From NCBI GenBank assembly GCA_903906515.1, contig CAIVKO010000219.1, forward strand, positions 1 to 38,269: 38,269 bases of DNA. The letters run 5' to 3'. The notes under the pieces were generated by a model that saw only the letters and a program-made list of their open reading frames with translations, was not told the DNA's origin and did no database searches. Both the position numbers and the translations under genes were made by a program. This DNA is from Akkermansiaceae bacterium. GTDB lineage: Bacteria; Verrucomicrobiota; Verrucomicrobiia; Verrucomicrobiales; Akkermansiaceae. Positions 9,379-17,868 of the stretch are shown here, one piece after another. Numbering within the stretch: the stretch's first letter is position 1; each line of letters opens with the position of its first letter.

Positions 9379-9866
9379 TCGTTGCCTTTCCAGAAATCAT
9401 GAAACGACGATTTCTCTTCGGAATCGACGAGCTTGGCATTCATCGTGCGAATCCTTTTGGCGGCAAGACGCAGCAGTCCTTGCATGAGTTCGACCCCTCC
9501 CTCCGGATCTGCAGAGAAAAACACCTTGAGTTCGTCACCCGTGATCCGCCAGATCAGACATTCGCTGCGCGCAATGACTGAAGCGCTGGCCTTGGCCGGA
9601 TCGAAGATATTCACTTCGCCGAGCGAATCACCCGCTCCCAGAGTGGCGACCAAAAGCGTTCGTTCGTTCGCGGAAGTCACCACATGGAGCGTCCCTGAGA
9701 GGATCAAATACAGGCAATTCTGGGCGGCTCCCTCCTCAATCACAACTTCGCCGTTTTTGGGCCGGATGAATTTTCCGAAGGAAGTCAGAAACTCACGATG
9801 GGAGGAATCCACCTCGGTGAGGAAACCGAAGGCAGGTAATTCGGGGAGAGGGGAAGAGGAATTCAT
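9375..9866 (-). CDS. Stand-alone cNMP-binding-type domain protein, degenerate site
   Basis: This is a single CAP-type beta-roll domain (about residues 20-130) followed by helices, with no DNA-binding helix-turn-helix. The fold is clear from IEEGAAQNCLYLILSGTLHV and LGAGDSLGEVNIFDPAKASASV. The phosphate-binding cassette keeps GE, but the Arg of the usual PR-x-A signature is missing (PAKASAS), so cyclic-nucleotide binding is doubtful. The start at 9866 gives a domain-sized protein; the frame is open to 9977. It lies downstream of the cyclase gene and is coupled to the DUF3307 gene. It may be a cyclase partner or a sensor for something other than a cyclic nucleotide. Confidence 0.8.
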   Translation of the reverse strand: MNSSSPLPELPAFGFLTEVDSSHREFLTSFGKFIRPKNGEVVIEEGAAQNCLYLILSGTLHVVTSANERTLLVATLGAGDSLGEVNIFDPAKASASVIARSECLIWRITGDELKVFFSADPEGGVELMQGLLRLAAKRIRTMNAKLVDSEEKSSFHDFWKGNE

Positions 9867-9973
9867 GGTTATCTTTCGGGGAGGTTGGCAGGCTAGTCGC
9901 AAATGGCCAGTCAGAAAATTCCGGAACCGAAAATTCCGCAGTGCCTGCCTGTTACGATAATCCACAGCGACTC

Positions 9974-11974
9974 TCATTTAACGCTCATCAGGATCACTCC
10001 GTTCGCATCGCGCTCGAAGGACTTGAGTTGCTCCAGGGTATCTTCCTCATTTCCGATCCCGAAGAGCCTGACGGGATTCCGTCGACCCTTGACCTTGACT
10101 TGCCCCAGATCCATCGCTCCGTCATCTATTCCGGAAGCGATTCTAACTTCATCGGAATAAATCACTTCACAATGGAATGTCTTGGTCAATCCCTCCAAGC
10201 GTGAGGCGAGATTCACCGTGTCTCCGATGACTCCGAACTCCGTCCGGTCCGGCGATCCGATCTCGCCAGCGATCGCCTCTCCCAAATGCAGGCCCACGCC
10301 GATTTGAAACGGTGCTTTTCCAGCAGCTTGCCAGATCGCGTTCATCCGTGCGAGTTCGGTGATCATGTCACGCGCCGCGAGAATCGCCTTGCGGGCATGG
10401 TCCTCATCGTTGCCTCCTCCCAGCGCGCCCCAATGGGCCATCACCGCGTCGCCGATGAACTTGTCCAAGGTCCCGCCGTGGCGGAAAATCACCGCGACCA
10501 TGGTTGTTAGATATTCGTTCAACTGCTTCACGAGATCTCCCGGATCCGTGTGTTCGGAGCGTTCCGTGAAACCCCGCACATCGGAGAACAATACGACGAC
10601 CCGCCGTTTTACTCCGGCCGCGGTTTCCTTCCATTCATCCTGCTGCGTGATCATCGCATCCGCCACATCCCGTGAAACAAAGCGCCGAAAGTCCCGACGC
10701 AAGCGCCCTTTTTCAAGGCGCTCGGTCACCATCTCGTATGACTGGGCGACCGACCAGCCCGAGCCAAGCGCGAGCAACCCGCCGGACACGGGTAGCAGCA
10801 CCGAATACGCGGCTCCGGCCCACACCGCGAGTCCCGCCACGCATGCGATAATCGCCATCAATCCGAAGACCGACACCAAGGGGCGGTTCACCCAGCGGGT
10901 CCATGCCAAAGCCACCAAGCCAAGCAGGATCATTCCGGGCCATGGATCGGTGATGCGCTGGATAAACGCCTTGTTCAAACCGCAGGCGATTGCCTGAAGA
11001 TGCAGTTGCGGCCCGGTGAGCGGTCCCATCGGCGTGTTGTGCATGTCCTGGAACCTCTCTGCCACCGGCCCGATGAGGACCACCTTGTCACGGAAGAACC
11101 TGCCATTGTCATAATTGTCTCTCCATTCCTTTTCGATGAAGATTCCATAGATGCTTTTCGGTGCGTAAAATTCTGACGCTTGGTAATTGAGATGACGCGG
11201 AAAGCGGAGTTCCTGATTTCCGGTCGGCACTTCTGCGCCCATCGCATGAATGACCTCCGCCGCCAATGACCGGAATTCCGGTTCGCCCATCAGTCGCATC
11301 TGTTTGTTTTCGATGCCCAGGGTCGTGGTGTAGCGAGCAATTCTGATGAGTTCGTCCACCGGATCCTTGTAAAAATTCACATAACCGGAACGGATTTCCT
11401 TTGCTCCGAAAATAAACTCCTCGGTGGGTTCGGTCAGGCCATAGACCAGTGCTTTGTTTTCAGTTTCCAGTGAGTTGAAAACTGCCACCGGGCTCAACAC
11501 CGATCCCAGGATCACCTTGTCGGAATGCCTCTGCAGCGCATCGGCAAGCACCTTGTCCGCCTCGGGGTCGCTGGGCTCGGAAAACACCAAGTCGAGCACG
11601 ATCAATTTCGCGCCTGCGTCCACCAAGCGGTCAATCGTGTAGGCCCAGACCCGTCTGTTCCATGGAAACCGTCCCTTCATCAGTGTGAGGGCCGGAATCG
11701 AGGCGATTTCGGTGGGATCAGGTGCATCCAGCCTCAGGCTGGCCTCGTCGATCCCCAGTAAAACAAGATCTTGTCGCTCGGTTGGCCCCCCGCTGACGTT
11801 GATAATCCAATCGCCGAATGCGCGATCCGTTCTTTCAATCAGCACCCAGCCATTGAAAAATGGAAGCTCCCCGAATCCGAGCATCACAACCCCGATGCCC
11901 ACCAGGCAGGCGAAACTTTTGCGCCAGCGTTTCCAGAGAGTAAAAGAAGTGCTTGTCATGAATCGATGCCCCAA
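9974..11974 (-). CDS. CHASE2-domain adenylate/guanylate cyclase
   Basis: This is a membrane receptor cyclase making a cyclic nucleotide from NTP. Layout: an N-terminal TM helix (about 20-38), an extracytoplasmic CHASE2 sensor (about 45-335), three TM helices (about 345-410), a short linker, and a class III cyclase domain (about 455-600). Metal Asp residues are visible in LFSDVRGFT (D465) and KFIGDAVMAHWG (D509), with the transition-state pair in GDTVNLASRLE (N588, R592). K505 fits the adenine-specifying Lys. The partner position, usually Asp or Thr, is Gly581, so cAMP over cGMP is likely but not certain. An ATG at 11959 is an alternative start. Only 20 bp separate it from the divergent barrel/FecR genes, a partnership seen in other CHASE2 systems. 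Confidence 0.92.
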   Translation of the reverse strand: MGHRFMTSTSFTLWKRWRKSFACLVGIGVVMLGFGELPFFNGWVLIERTDRAFGDWIINVSGGPTERQDLVLLGIDEASLRLDAPDPTEIASIPALTLMKGRFPWNRRVWAYTIDRLVDAGAKLIVLDLVFSEPSDPEADKVLADALQRHSDKVILGSVLSPVAVFNSLETENKALVYGLTEPTEEFIFGAKEIRSGYVNFYKDPVDELIRIARYTTTLGIENKQMRLMGEPEFRSLAAEVIHAMGAEVPTGNQELRFPRHLNYQASEFYAPKSIYGIFIEKEWRDNYDNGRFFRDKVVLIGPVAERFQDMHNTPMGPLTGPQLHLQAIACGLNKAFIQRITDPWPGMILLGLVALAWTRWVNRPLVSVFGLMAIIACVAGLAVWAGAAYSVLLPVSGGLLALGSGWSVAQSYEMVTERLEKGRLRRDFRRFVSRDVADAMITQQDEWKETAAGVKRRVVVLFSDVRGFTERSEHTDPGDLVKQLNEYLTTMVAVIFRHGGTLDKFIGDAVMAHWGALGGGNDEDHARKAILAARDMITELARMNAIWQAAGKAPFQIGVGLHLGEAIAGEIGSPDRTEFGVIGDTVNLASRLEGLTKTFHCEVIYSDEVRIASGIDDGAMDLGQVKVKGRRNPVRLFGIGNEEDTLEQLKSFERDANGVILMSVK

Positions 11975-11994
11975 ATAGCCTCGTTTACGCAGTT

Positions 11995-12936
11995 ATGAAA
12001 AGCTTCCATTTGATTCTGATCCCGATTTTCGTCGCCGCCAGCGCGCAAGGCGACGTTTTATCGTCACTGAGCCCGTTTATGGGCTCTTCGCGTCCTGATT
12101 ACGATCCCGCATCCATCAAACCGGATTCGGCGATGGAAAACCCCAGCTACGCTCCGTTTTCACCTGCGGATTCGGATTTGGGGGTGCAGCAAGTCCTTGG
12201 ATCTTACAACGGACTTCCTCCGGTGAAAGTCGTTTTCGACACGAGCATCAGCTATACTGACAACGCGCCAGGTGCGTTTCCGTTCGTCAATGATGCGTCG
12301 TGGTATTCGGCCAGCCGTCTCGGCGTCTCCTGGATGCCACGGATCGCATACGGATGGTTCGCCGACATCGGAATCCAGCAGGAGTTATACCGCTTCGAAG
12401 GAAACAATGTGGCTGATTTTGAGAATTTCCGTCCTTACATCGGAGTCGTCAAATCCATCCCGGAACTCGATGACCTGGTTTTCTACACCCGTTATGAATA
12501 CCAGCGGATCACCGAAGGCAGTTTCTCGGACAGTAATTACAACGCACAGAAAATCCGCACCGGTCTGAAGAAGGATCTTCTTCTAACGTCCAGATACCAG
12601 TTATCCGCCGGGGTGGATGCCTCTTTCGACCTCGCCGCCAACAATGACTTGCTGGATCACAACGAATACTCCGTCGACGTGAGTTATACGTATTGGCTGG
12701 CGGACCGCCTCAGCTCCACCTTGTCCTGGACGGGAACGATGTGGGACTTCAGCAATGGCGGCCGGGAGGACTTGGTTCATACCGTCGGGCTTGAACTCAC
12801 GTGGACGCCGTGCAAGAACGCCCGCGTTTTCACCAACGTTTTCTACACCAACTGCAACTCCAATGTCGCCGGCGGCGTAAATGATTTCGAGGCTTGGCAG
12901 TCCGGAATCGGATTCGGCTTTAACTACTCATTCTAA
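11995..12936 (+). CDS. Outer-membrane beta-barrel protein
   Basis: The 313-residue protein has a Sec signal (about 1-19, ending ASAQG) and a disordered linker of about 60 residues. The remainder is rich in alternating aromatic/polar strands such as LVFYTRYEYQRIT and SVDVSYTYWLADRL. It ends in Phe (FGFNYSF), the usual BAM recognition signal, so it is probably an outer-membrane barrel of about 10-12 strands. It resembles no transporter I can name. The FecR-domain gene starts 5 bp after its stop, and the cyclase diverges 20 bp upstream, so it probably belongs to the same sensory unit. Confidence 0.7.
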   Translation: MKSFHLILIPIFVAASAQGDVLSSLSPFMGSSRPDYDPASIKPDSAMENPSYAPFSPADSDLGVQQVLGSYNGLPPVKVVFDTSISYTDNAPGAFPFVNDASWYSASRLGVSWMPRIAYGWFADIGIQQELYRFEGNNVADFENFRPYIGVVKSIPELDDLVFYTRYEYQRITEGSFSDSNYNAQKIRTGLKKDLLLTSRYQLSAGVDASFDLAANNDLLDHNEYSVDVSYTYWLADRLSSTLSWTGTMWDFSNGGREDLVHTVGLELTWTPCKNARVFTNVFYTNCNSNVAGGVNDFEAWQSGIGFGFNYSF

Positions 12937-12941
12937 TTCCC

Positions 12942-13715
12942 ATGAAAATTCTCATTCCTTTCCTTGCCCTGCTGGTCCCCGCTGCCGCCGATTCGCTGCG
13001 GACGGCGAACGTGACAGCTGCCGTTAATGAAGTGCAGGTCTATCCGGGATCCAGCGCACCCCACCTCGCCAGCATTGGTGAGAAAGTCTCCATGCCGTCG
13101 TCCGTGCAGACCGGCCGTCGCTCGCGCGCGGAACTCACCTTCAGTGACAGCACGATCACCCGTTTGGGTCAAAATTCGGTTTTTAGCTTTCGTGAAGGCG
13201 GCCGCAATGTGGAATTGAAACAAGGATCGGTTCTACTCCAGGTTCCAAAAGATGCGGGAGGAGCCACCATCCGCACCGCCACCGTCACCGCGGCCATCAC
13301 CGGGACTACGGTGATGTTCGAATACAGCGCAGGGAAGTGGATCAAGCTGATCACTCTGGAGGGCACTCAGAAGCTTTCGATCAACGGTAGCAAAAAAAGC
13401 GTCTCGGTGCCGGCAGGCAAGATGATCATCATGCACCCGAATGCCACGGAAATCCCTGAACCGTTGACCATCGATATCGCCAAGTTGATAGCGACCTCGC
13501 CCTTGGCAGGAAAGGGCACCTTCGGGCCGTTGCCACCTCTGGCCAGGGAGTTTATCCATCAAACGATCCAGGATCAATTGTTCGCAAAGCGCAACGGCGA
13601 TTTGCTCCCGACCCATTACATCATCTTCGGAACAGGCGATTGGAACTCGCTCGGCATCACGGACTCGGCGCAAGTCGGACGCAGGCTCCAGCAAATTCCG
13701 AGTCCCGTCCCCTGA
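12942..13715 (+). CDS. Secreted FecR-domain protein
   Basis: A Sec signal (about 1-16) is followed by a FecR-type beta domain (about 40-165), recognisable from the GEKVSMPSSVQTGRRSRAEL, FSDSTITRLGQNSVF, ELKQGSVLLQVP and VTAAITGTTVMFEY series. The C-terminal third is helical and Pro-rich. FecR domains in periplasmic proteins without a TM or anti-sigma region commonly accompany CHASE2 cyclases and kinases. Here the cyclase is divergent and the barrel gene immediately upstream. The likely role is a periplasmic ligand or cell-wall sensing component that talks to the CHASE2 domain; this is inference from context. Confidence 0.82.
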   Translation: MKILIPFLALLVPAAADSLRTANVTAAVNEVQVYPGSSAPHLASIGEKVSMPSSVQTGRRSRAELTFSDSTITRLGQNSVFSFREGGRNVELKQGSVLLQVPKDAGGATIRTATVTAAITGTTVMFEYSAGKWIKLITLEGTQKLSINGSKKSVSVPAGKMIIMHPNATEIPEPLTIDIAKLIATSPLAGKGTFGPLPPLAREFIHQTIQDQLFAKRNGDLLPTHYIIFGTGDWNSLGITDSAQVGRRLQQIPSPVP

Positions 13716-13828
13716 TCGGTCAGTCTCCAAGGATGGATGCGTTCAGTGTCGATTCAGGAAAACCACCGACTTCGTCAGGTCTGTCATCAGAACGCGTGAC
13801 AAAGGCGGCGGATTCCGTATAAGCGGGC

Positions 13829-15337
13829 ATGTTTCCCGAGTTTCAGGAGCTCCTGGCCAAAACCATCGGTCTCGCGATTGCGATTCACCTTACCGTGTGG
13901 ATCGTGTTTCATCTGATATTTCGCCGGATGGACCGGGCACCGCGTATCAGCCTCCACCTATTCGCGCTTTCATTAGGCACCTGGACTGCGGGACGCGTAT
14001 TCTTTACTGGGGAGACTTGGCTTGATCATGTCGGAGCGGCGCTCATTTTCACCACGGCGACGCTCCTCTGGCTTCTATTAGATCGTCTGATCTGCGGTGC
14101 CTGGCTTGCCCGACGTCGTAAAATCCACATTCCCATCATCCTCCGTCAACTTGGTGGGGTGTTCGTGGTTATTGTCGCAGGCTCCTGCATTCTCAAATGG
14201 GGGTATCGTCTGGAACTCACCGGATTGTTAGCCACCTCGGGAATCGCCGCCGTGATTCTGGGTTTCGCGATGCAGGATCTGCTCTCCAACGTGATCGCCG
14301 GCTTCAGCATCCACATGACCCGTGCATACCGCGTGGGCGATTGGCTCTTGCTCGGCGAAAAAGGCGAACGTGCGGAAGTTACCGAGATCAACTGGCGTTC
14401 CACCCGCTTCGTCAACAACGACCATGTTTCCTACGAACTTCCTAACAGCGACATCGTCAAGAACCGCATCGTCAACCTGAACTACCCGGCACCGGAGCAT
14501 GGCATTCGCCTGAAAATCGGCCTCGATTATGACGTCCCACCCGCCTTGGCCAAACAGGCGCTGCTCGCCGCCGCAGTCAACGCCAAGGGTGTCATCGGGT
14601 CACCGGGTCCCACGGTATTTCTTCACGACTTCGGCGACTATTCGGTGACTTATGAATTGCGGGTCTGGATGCGCGACGCCAGCCTTTACAATGTGACCTG
14701 CGATGACATCCGCACCTTACTATGGTATGAGCTCAAGCGACGTAACATCCGTATTCCTTACCCGGTCCGCTCGCTTGAAGTTCGCAAGCCCAACGAGCCC
14801 GGTTATTTTGCCAATGCCAAAGTCCGGGCCGCTGAAATCGTGGCCGGCAAGGCGCTGAATTGCCTGACATCCGAAGAAGCCGAGGCACTGGTCTCCAGCG
14901 GCATGATCGTCCTTTTCGGTCCGGGTGAAGCCCTTGTGGCCCGCGGCGAAACCGGAGACTCGATGTTTGTGATTCTCGACGGAGAAGTTAGAGTTTCCGG
15001 GAAATCCGATGCCGGTAATCAGGTTGTCCTCGCGAAGTTAGGACCCGGTGAATACTTCGGAGAGGTCTCACTCCTCACCGGCGAACCTCGGAACGCCACC
15101 GTGCACGCGGAGACGGACACTCTGGTTCTTGAAATCCGCAAGAAGGACATTTCCCCGCTGATTGAAGCTAATCCGGCACTCGCCGGGCGTCTCGGGGAAC
15201 TGCTGGAGCACCGCCAAACAGAAAGGGTGGCAGCCCTCCACGGCAAATCCGGAAATTCTGAATCCAAATCACTCTCCCCTCAATCCCGTAGCTTGACAGA
15301 GCGGATTCGCGCATTCTTCAGCAACTCAGCGGATTGA
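13829..15337 (+). CDS. MscS-family channel with C-terminal cNMP-binding domain
   Basis: About four TM helices (residues 10-125) precede an MscS core: the pore helix and beta domain are visible in GFAMQDLLSNVIAGFSIHMTR, DWLLLGEKGERAEV and the PNSDIVKNRIVNLNYP strand. From about 345 a CAP-type cNMP domain follows, with an intact phosphate-binding cassette (FGEVSLLTGEPRNATV, both GE and PR). This is the architecture of bCNG channels, which are gated by cyclic nucleotide rather than tension. It is the most obvious effector for the cyclase 2 kb upstream. Its 3' end overlaps the convergent decahaem cytochrome gene by 12 bp. Confidence 0.92.
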   Translation: MFPEFQELLAKTIGLAIAIHLTVWIVFHLIFRRMDRAPRISLHLFALSLGTWTAGRVFFTGETWLDHVGAALIFTTATLLWLLLDRLICGAWLARRRKIHIPIILRQLGGVFVVIVAGSCILKWGYRLELTGLLATSGIAAVILGFAMQDLLSNVIAGFSIHMTRAYRVGDWLLLGEKGERAEVTEINWRSTRFVNNDHVSYELPNSDIVKNRIVNLNYPAPEHGIRLKIGLDYDVPPALAKQALLAAAVNAKGVIGSPGPTVFLHDFGDYSVTYELRVWMRDASLYNVTCDDIRTLLWYELKRRNIRIPYPVRSLEVRKPNEPGYFANAKVRAAEIVAGKALNCLTSEEAEALVSSGMIVLFGPGEALVARGETGDSMFVILDGEVRVSGKSDAGNQVVLAKLGPGEYFGEVSLLTGEPRNATVHAETDTLVLEIRKKDISPLIEANPALAGRLGELLEHRQTERVAALHGKSGNSESKSLSPQSRSLTERIRAFFSNSAD

Positions 15338-17035
15338 TGGCTCGGTTGATTTTGGGGACAGCGAATCCGGTTGGCTGTTGTGATAGGTGTGGCATCGGGT
15401 GCAGCGGTGATCAATGCCTCCTTTGGGACTGTGGCACTCCACGCAAGTCTTGATCGAAGGCAGGTTGAGATCGCTTGTGAGTTCACTGGTCATCACTTTG
15501 TGGCAATCGAGGCAGGTCAACCCCTTCTGGTGCGAGTCGTGATTGAATTTTCCAAGCACCATCCAGCGATCAATGGTTGATACTTTCTTGATCACGGGTG
15601 TCGCGTTGTCACTCTTGGGTTCGGACACGTCGTGGCATGTCGCGCAACCGGCGAATGGTGCCCGCAGACCGCCGGGGATTTCCCCCTTCATGGTTGCGAA
15701 GAATACCGCACGCTCGAGGTTCTCACCGGTTTCGTAAAGTTTTTCGATGCTTACCTTTTTCTCTCTAACATAATCATCGAGTTCATTCCGGCGCGTGATG
15801 CCCTCATGTCTTTGAGCATACTCTTCGTATTGAATGTTGAGGCTGCGCAGATAAGCACGAACGTAAGAGGGATCACCATGCGGTAAATAAATCCCTGGTT
15901 TATTTTTACTCGCAGGGGTATCCGGATCGAACTGGAGCGTATGGCACTCGACACAATGCTTTTCGTAGGTGATCGGTCGTTGGTATTCACCCCTGCCATC
16001 GCGCTCGTGGCAGTTATTGCAATTGAGAACCCGCGGGATCTTGCCCGTGCGAAGGTGGACCGAGTGGTTGAATTTCAGTGAGTTTTCATCGCGGATTCCT
16101 TCCCGTATCTGTTGGAACTCGGGGTGGTCGGTTTGAAACGCGGTGATCACTTCGGTATAACCATTTTTCGGACGCTCGCGGGATTGGATCTTCAATTTGC
16201 CGCGAGTTGCGATGGAAGAAAAAGCGTGCGGATCGGTCTTCGTGCCTATTTTCGCTGAGGCGGTCATGAGTTCGGCGGAACCGTGGCATGACGTGCAATA
16301 ACCACTATCCACTTTCGCCATGAATCCGCTGCCCTGATGTTCCTTGTGGCATTCGTAGCACGCGAATTGGGCGGCCATGTCCGGCTGGTGAAAATTCTTG
16401 CCCGCGTGGCACGACAAGCAATTCGTATCCATCGCGGAAGTTTCGATCGGTCCTTTTTTGATCAATTCGGCGGGAGTCAGCCCGTGTTGGGAAGCATCGA
16501 AAGCCTTGGTGTGCCATGAATCCACACCCTGTTTTGCGCCTTGGTGACAGGCTGCGCAGTTGCTGGTATCACCGCCTGATAGTTTTGTATGGAGTTTTGT
16601 GAAAGTCGCACTTGCGTGAACGCTGGAGATGGGACCCGGATTGATGAATGAATCCCGCATGTTGCGGCTGATGCCTACAAACAGGACGAAAAAGCTGGCG
16701 ATCACGGTGAACATGACCACACGCTTCCGGATCGACCGAAGGGTCCTGCGTGGTTGGCATTTGGGAATCGCATTGCAGCAGGTTCCATCCGGAAGTGGGC
16801 CATTCTCGCACTTGCCGCCGCCGCTGCGCGGACGGGTGCATGTCCAGTGACCTTTCTTTTCTCCCGGTTTTACTTCCAACCGGGGTGTGCACTCGAAGGT
16901 CGCCCTGCACTTTCCTTTGGGTGAAGGTCCGATCCGGCATGGGCAACCCTCGCAGAGATGTCCGCATTCCCAATCCAGATTGGGACGCACATACTCATTC
17001 GAGGGAAATTCCGGTGGATGTTGGCTGGCTTTCAT
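15326..17035 (-). CDS. Membrane-anchored decahaem cytochrome c with Cys-rich N-terminus
   Basis: I count ten CxxCH haem motifs between about residue 165 and the C-terminus (CAACH, CLSCH, CYECH, CTSCH, CNNCH, CVECH, CATCH, CLDCH, CVECH, CTRCH), with many spare His for bis-His ligation. Before them is one TM helix (about 105-125) preceded by Arg/Lys, so the haems should face the periplasm. The first ~95 residues carry about 11 Cys without haem motifs and contain a duplicated CxxGPxPxGxC...CxP element. The start at 17035 overlaps the upstream stop (ATGA). Its probable job is to accept electrons from the b-type membrane protein and distribute them in the periplasm. Confidence 0.92.
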   Translation of the reverse strand: MKASQHPPEFPSNEYVRPNLDWECGHLCEGCPCRIGPSPKGKCRATFECTPRLEVKPGEKKGHWTCTRPRSGGGKCENGPLPDGTCCNAIPKCQPRRTLRSIRKRVVMFTVIASFFVLFVGISRNMRDSFINPGPISSVHASATFTKLHTKLSGGDTSNCAACHQGAKQGVDSWHTKAFDASQHGLTPAELIKKGPIETSAMDTNCLSCHAGKNFHQPDMAAQFACYECHKEHQGSGFMAKVDSGYCTSCHGSAELMTASAKIGTKTDPHAFSSIATRGKLKIQSRERPKNGYTEVITAFQTDHPEFQQIREGIRDENSLKFNHSVHLRTGKIPRVLNCNNCHERDGRGEYQRPITYEKHCVECHTLQFDPDTPASKNKPGIYLPHGDPSYVRAYLRSLNIQYEEYAQRHEGITRRNELDDYVREKKVSIEKLYETGENLERAVFFATMKGEIPGGLRAPFAGCATCHDVSEPKSDNATPVIKKVSTIDRWMVLGKFNHDSHQKGLTCLDCHKVMTSELTSDLNLPSIKTCVECHSPKGGIDHRCTRCHTYHNSQPDSLSPKSTEPSIR

Positions 17036-17868
17036 GTGGCGGATCCGGAAAACGCATAGACGATGATGATATGGAGCACGCTGAAAATCAGCAGGGAATA
17101 GCTGAGCGGAATGTGTGCGAACAGCCACAACCGCAGAGCGGACTGCAAGGAGTATTGGTAATCGAGCATGTGCTTCCGACCGACGAGGTCATTCAGTTGA
17201 TCAAGCATTTCAAGCTCGCCTGTCCTGGCATACCTCCGCACCTCATCAAACTGGAAGGCATGTGCTGTCTGCGGTGCGCGTGACTGCCGCAGGTGCGCCC
17301 ACCGGTTGCACGGTCGGGTGAAAAACATACCGAGATTTTTGGCATAGAATTCCGCGATCACCGGTGATGTGTGGCCATCCACGCCTGCCAATACAAGTGC
17401 TTCGGCTTGTTGGCGCAGGTTGCTCCGGGCGTAGGGAATGCGTTCGAAAGGGGTTTCGTATCCGGAATCCGTCAGCATCCGTGGAAAGGAACGGCTGATC
17501 CATAACCCGAACACTCCCGTAAGGAAAACGACCGCAAAGCAGCAAGCGAGCAGTTGATGGAAAATCCCCGCTGGCCATGACCACCCGATGTGCACGAAAA
17601 ACAACGCGCCCGAGAAGGCTCCCACGTAGAGATGGAGTTGTAACCAGAAGCTGGCACTGCCGATGCGCAGGAAAGGAACCCGCTTGCGCAGGTTGAAAAA
17701 TGTTAGAAACAGCATCACCGCGAACAGCGCCCAGCCACTCAGATAGGCGTGGCGCGGATACATTGGAGAGTATATGACATACGCTGCCAGCAATCCGGCG
17801 ATTGACAGAGTGGTCAGCAACACACTGCCGAACCGCCTGCGAGTGAGTTCTATTTCCTTTTTAGCCAC
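17032..17868 (-). CDS. b-type membrane electron-transfer protein (cytochrome b-like)
   Basis: The 278-residue protein has four TM helices in the first ~140 residues and one or two near the C-terminus, separated by a hydrophilic segment of about 90 residues. His residues sit inside or at the ends of helices (LQLHLYVG, LFFVHIGWSW, IFHQLL, LFAHIPLSY, SVLHIIIVYAF) and could bind b haems as in NarI/FdnI-like or PepSY/ferric-reductase-like proteins. The GTG start at 17868 (MAKKEIELTRRRFG) gives a 19-bp overlap with the upstream ferredoxin fusion gene, and the stop overlaps the decahaem gene. By position it is the quinone or transmembrane link between cytoplasmic Fe-S and periplasmic haems. Haem binding is inferred, and the family name is uncertain. 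Confidence 0.7.
   Translation of the reverse strand: MAKKEIELTRRRFGSVLLTTLSIAGLLAAYVIYSPMYPRHAYLSGWALFAVMLFLTFFNLRKRVPFLRIGSASFWLQLHLYVGAFSGALFFVHIGWSWPAGIFHQLLACCFAVVFLTGVFGLWISRSFPRMLTDSGYETPFERIPYARSNLRQQAEALVLAGVDGHTSPVIAEFYAKNLGMFFTRPCNRWAHLRQSRAPQTAHAFQFDEVRRYARTGELEMLDQLNDLVGRKHMLDYQYSLQSALRLWLFAHIPLSYSLLIFSVLHIIIVYAFSGSAT

Noticed and set aside
9375..9866. CRP/FNR-family transcription factor
   Set aside because: The protein ends soon after the beta-roll and connecting helix; there is no helix-turn-helix.
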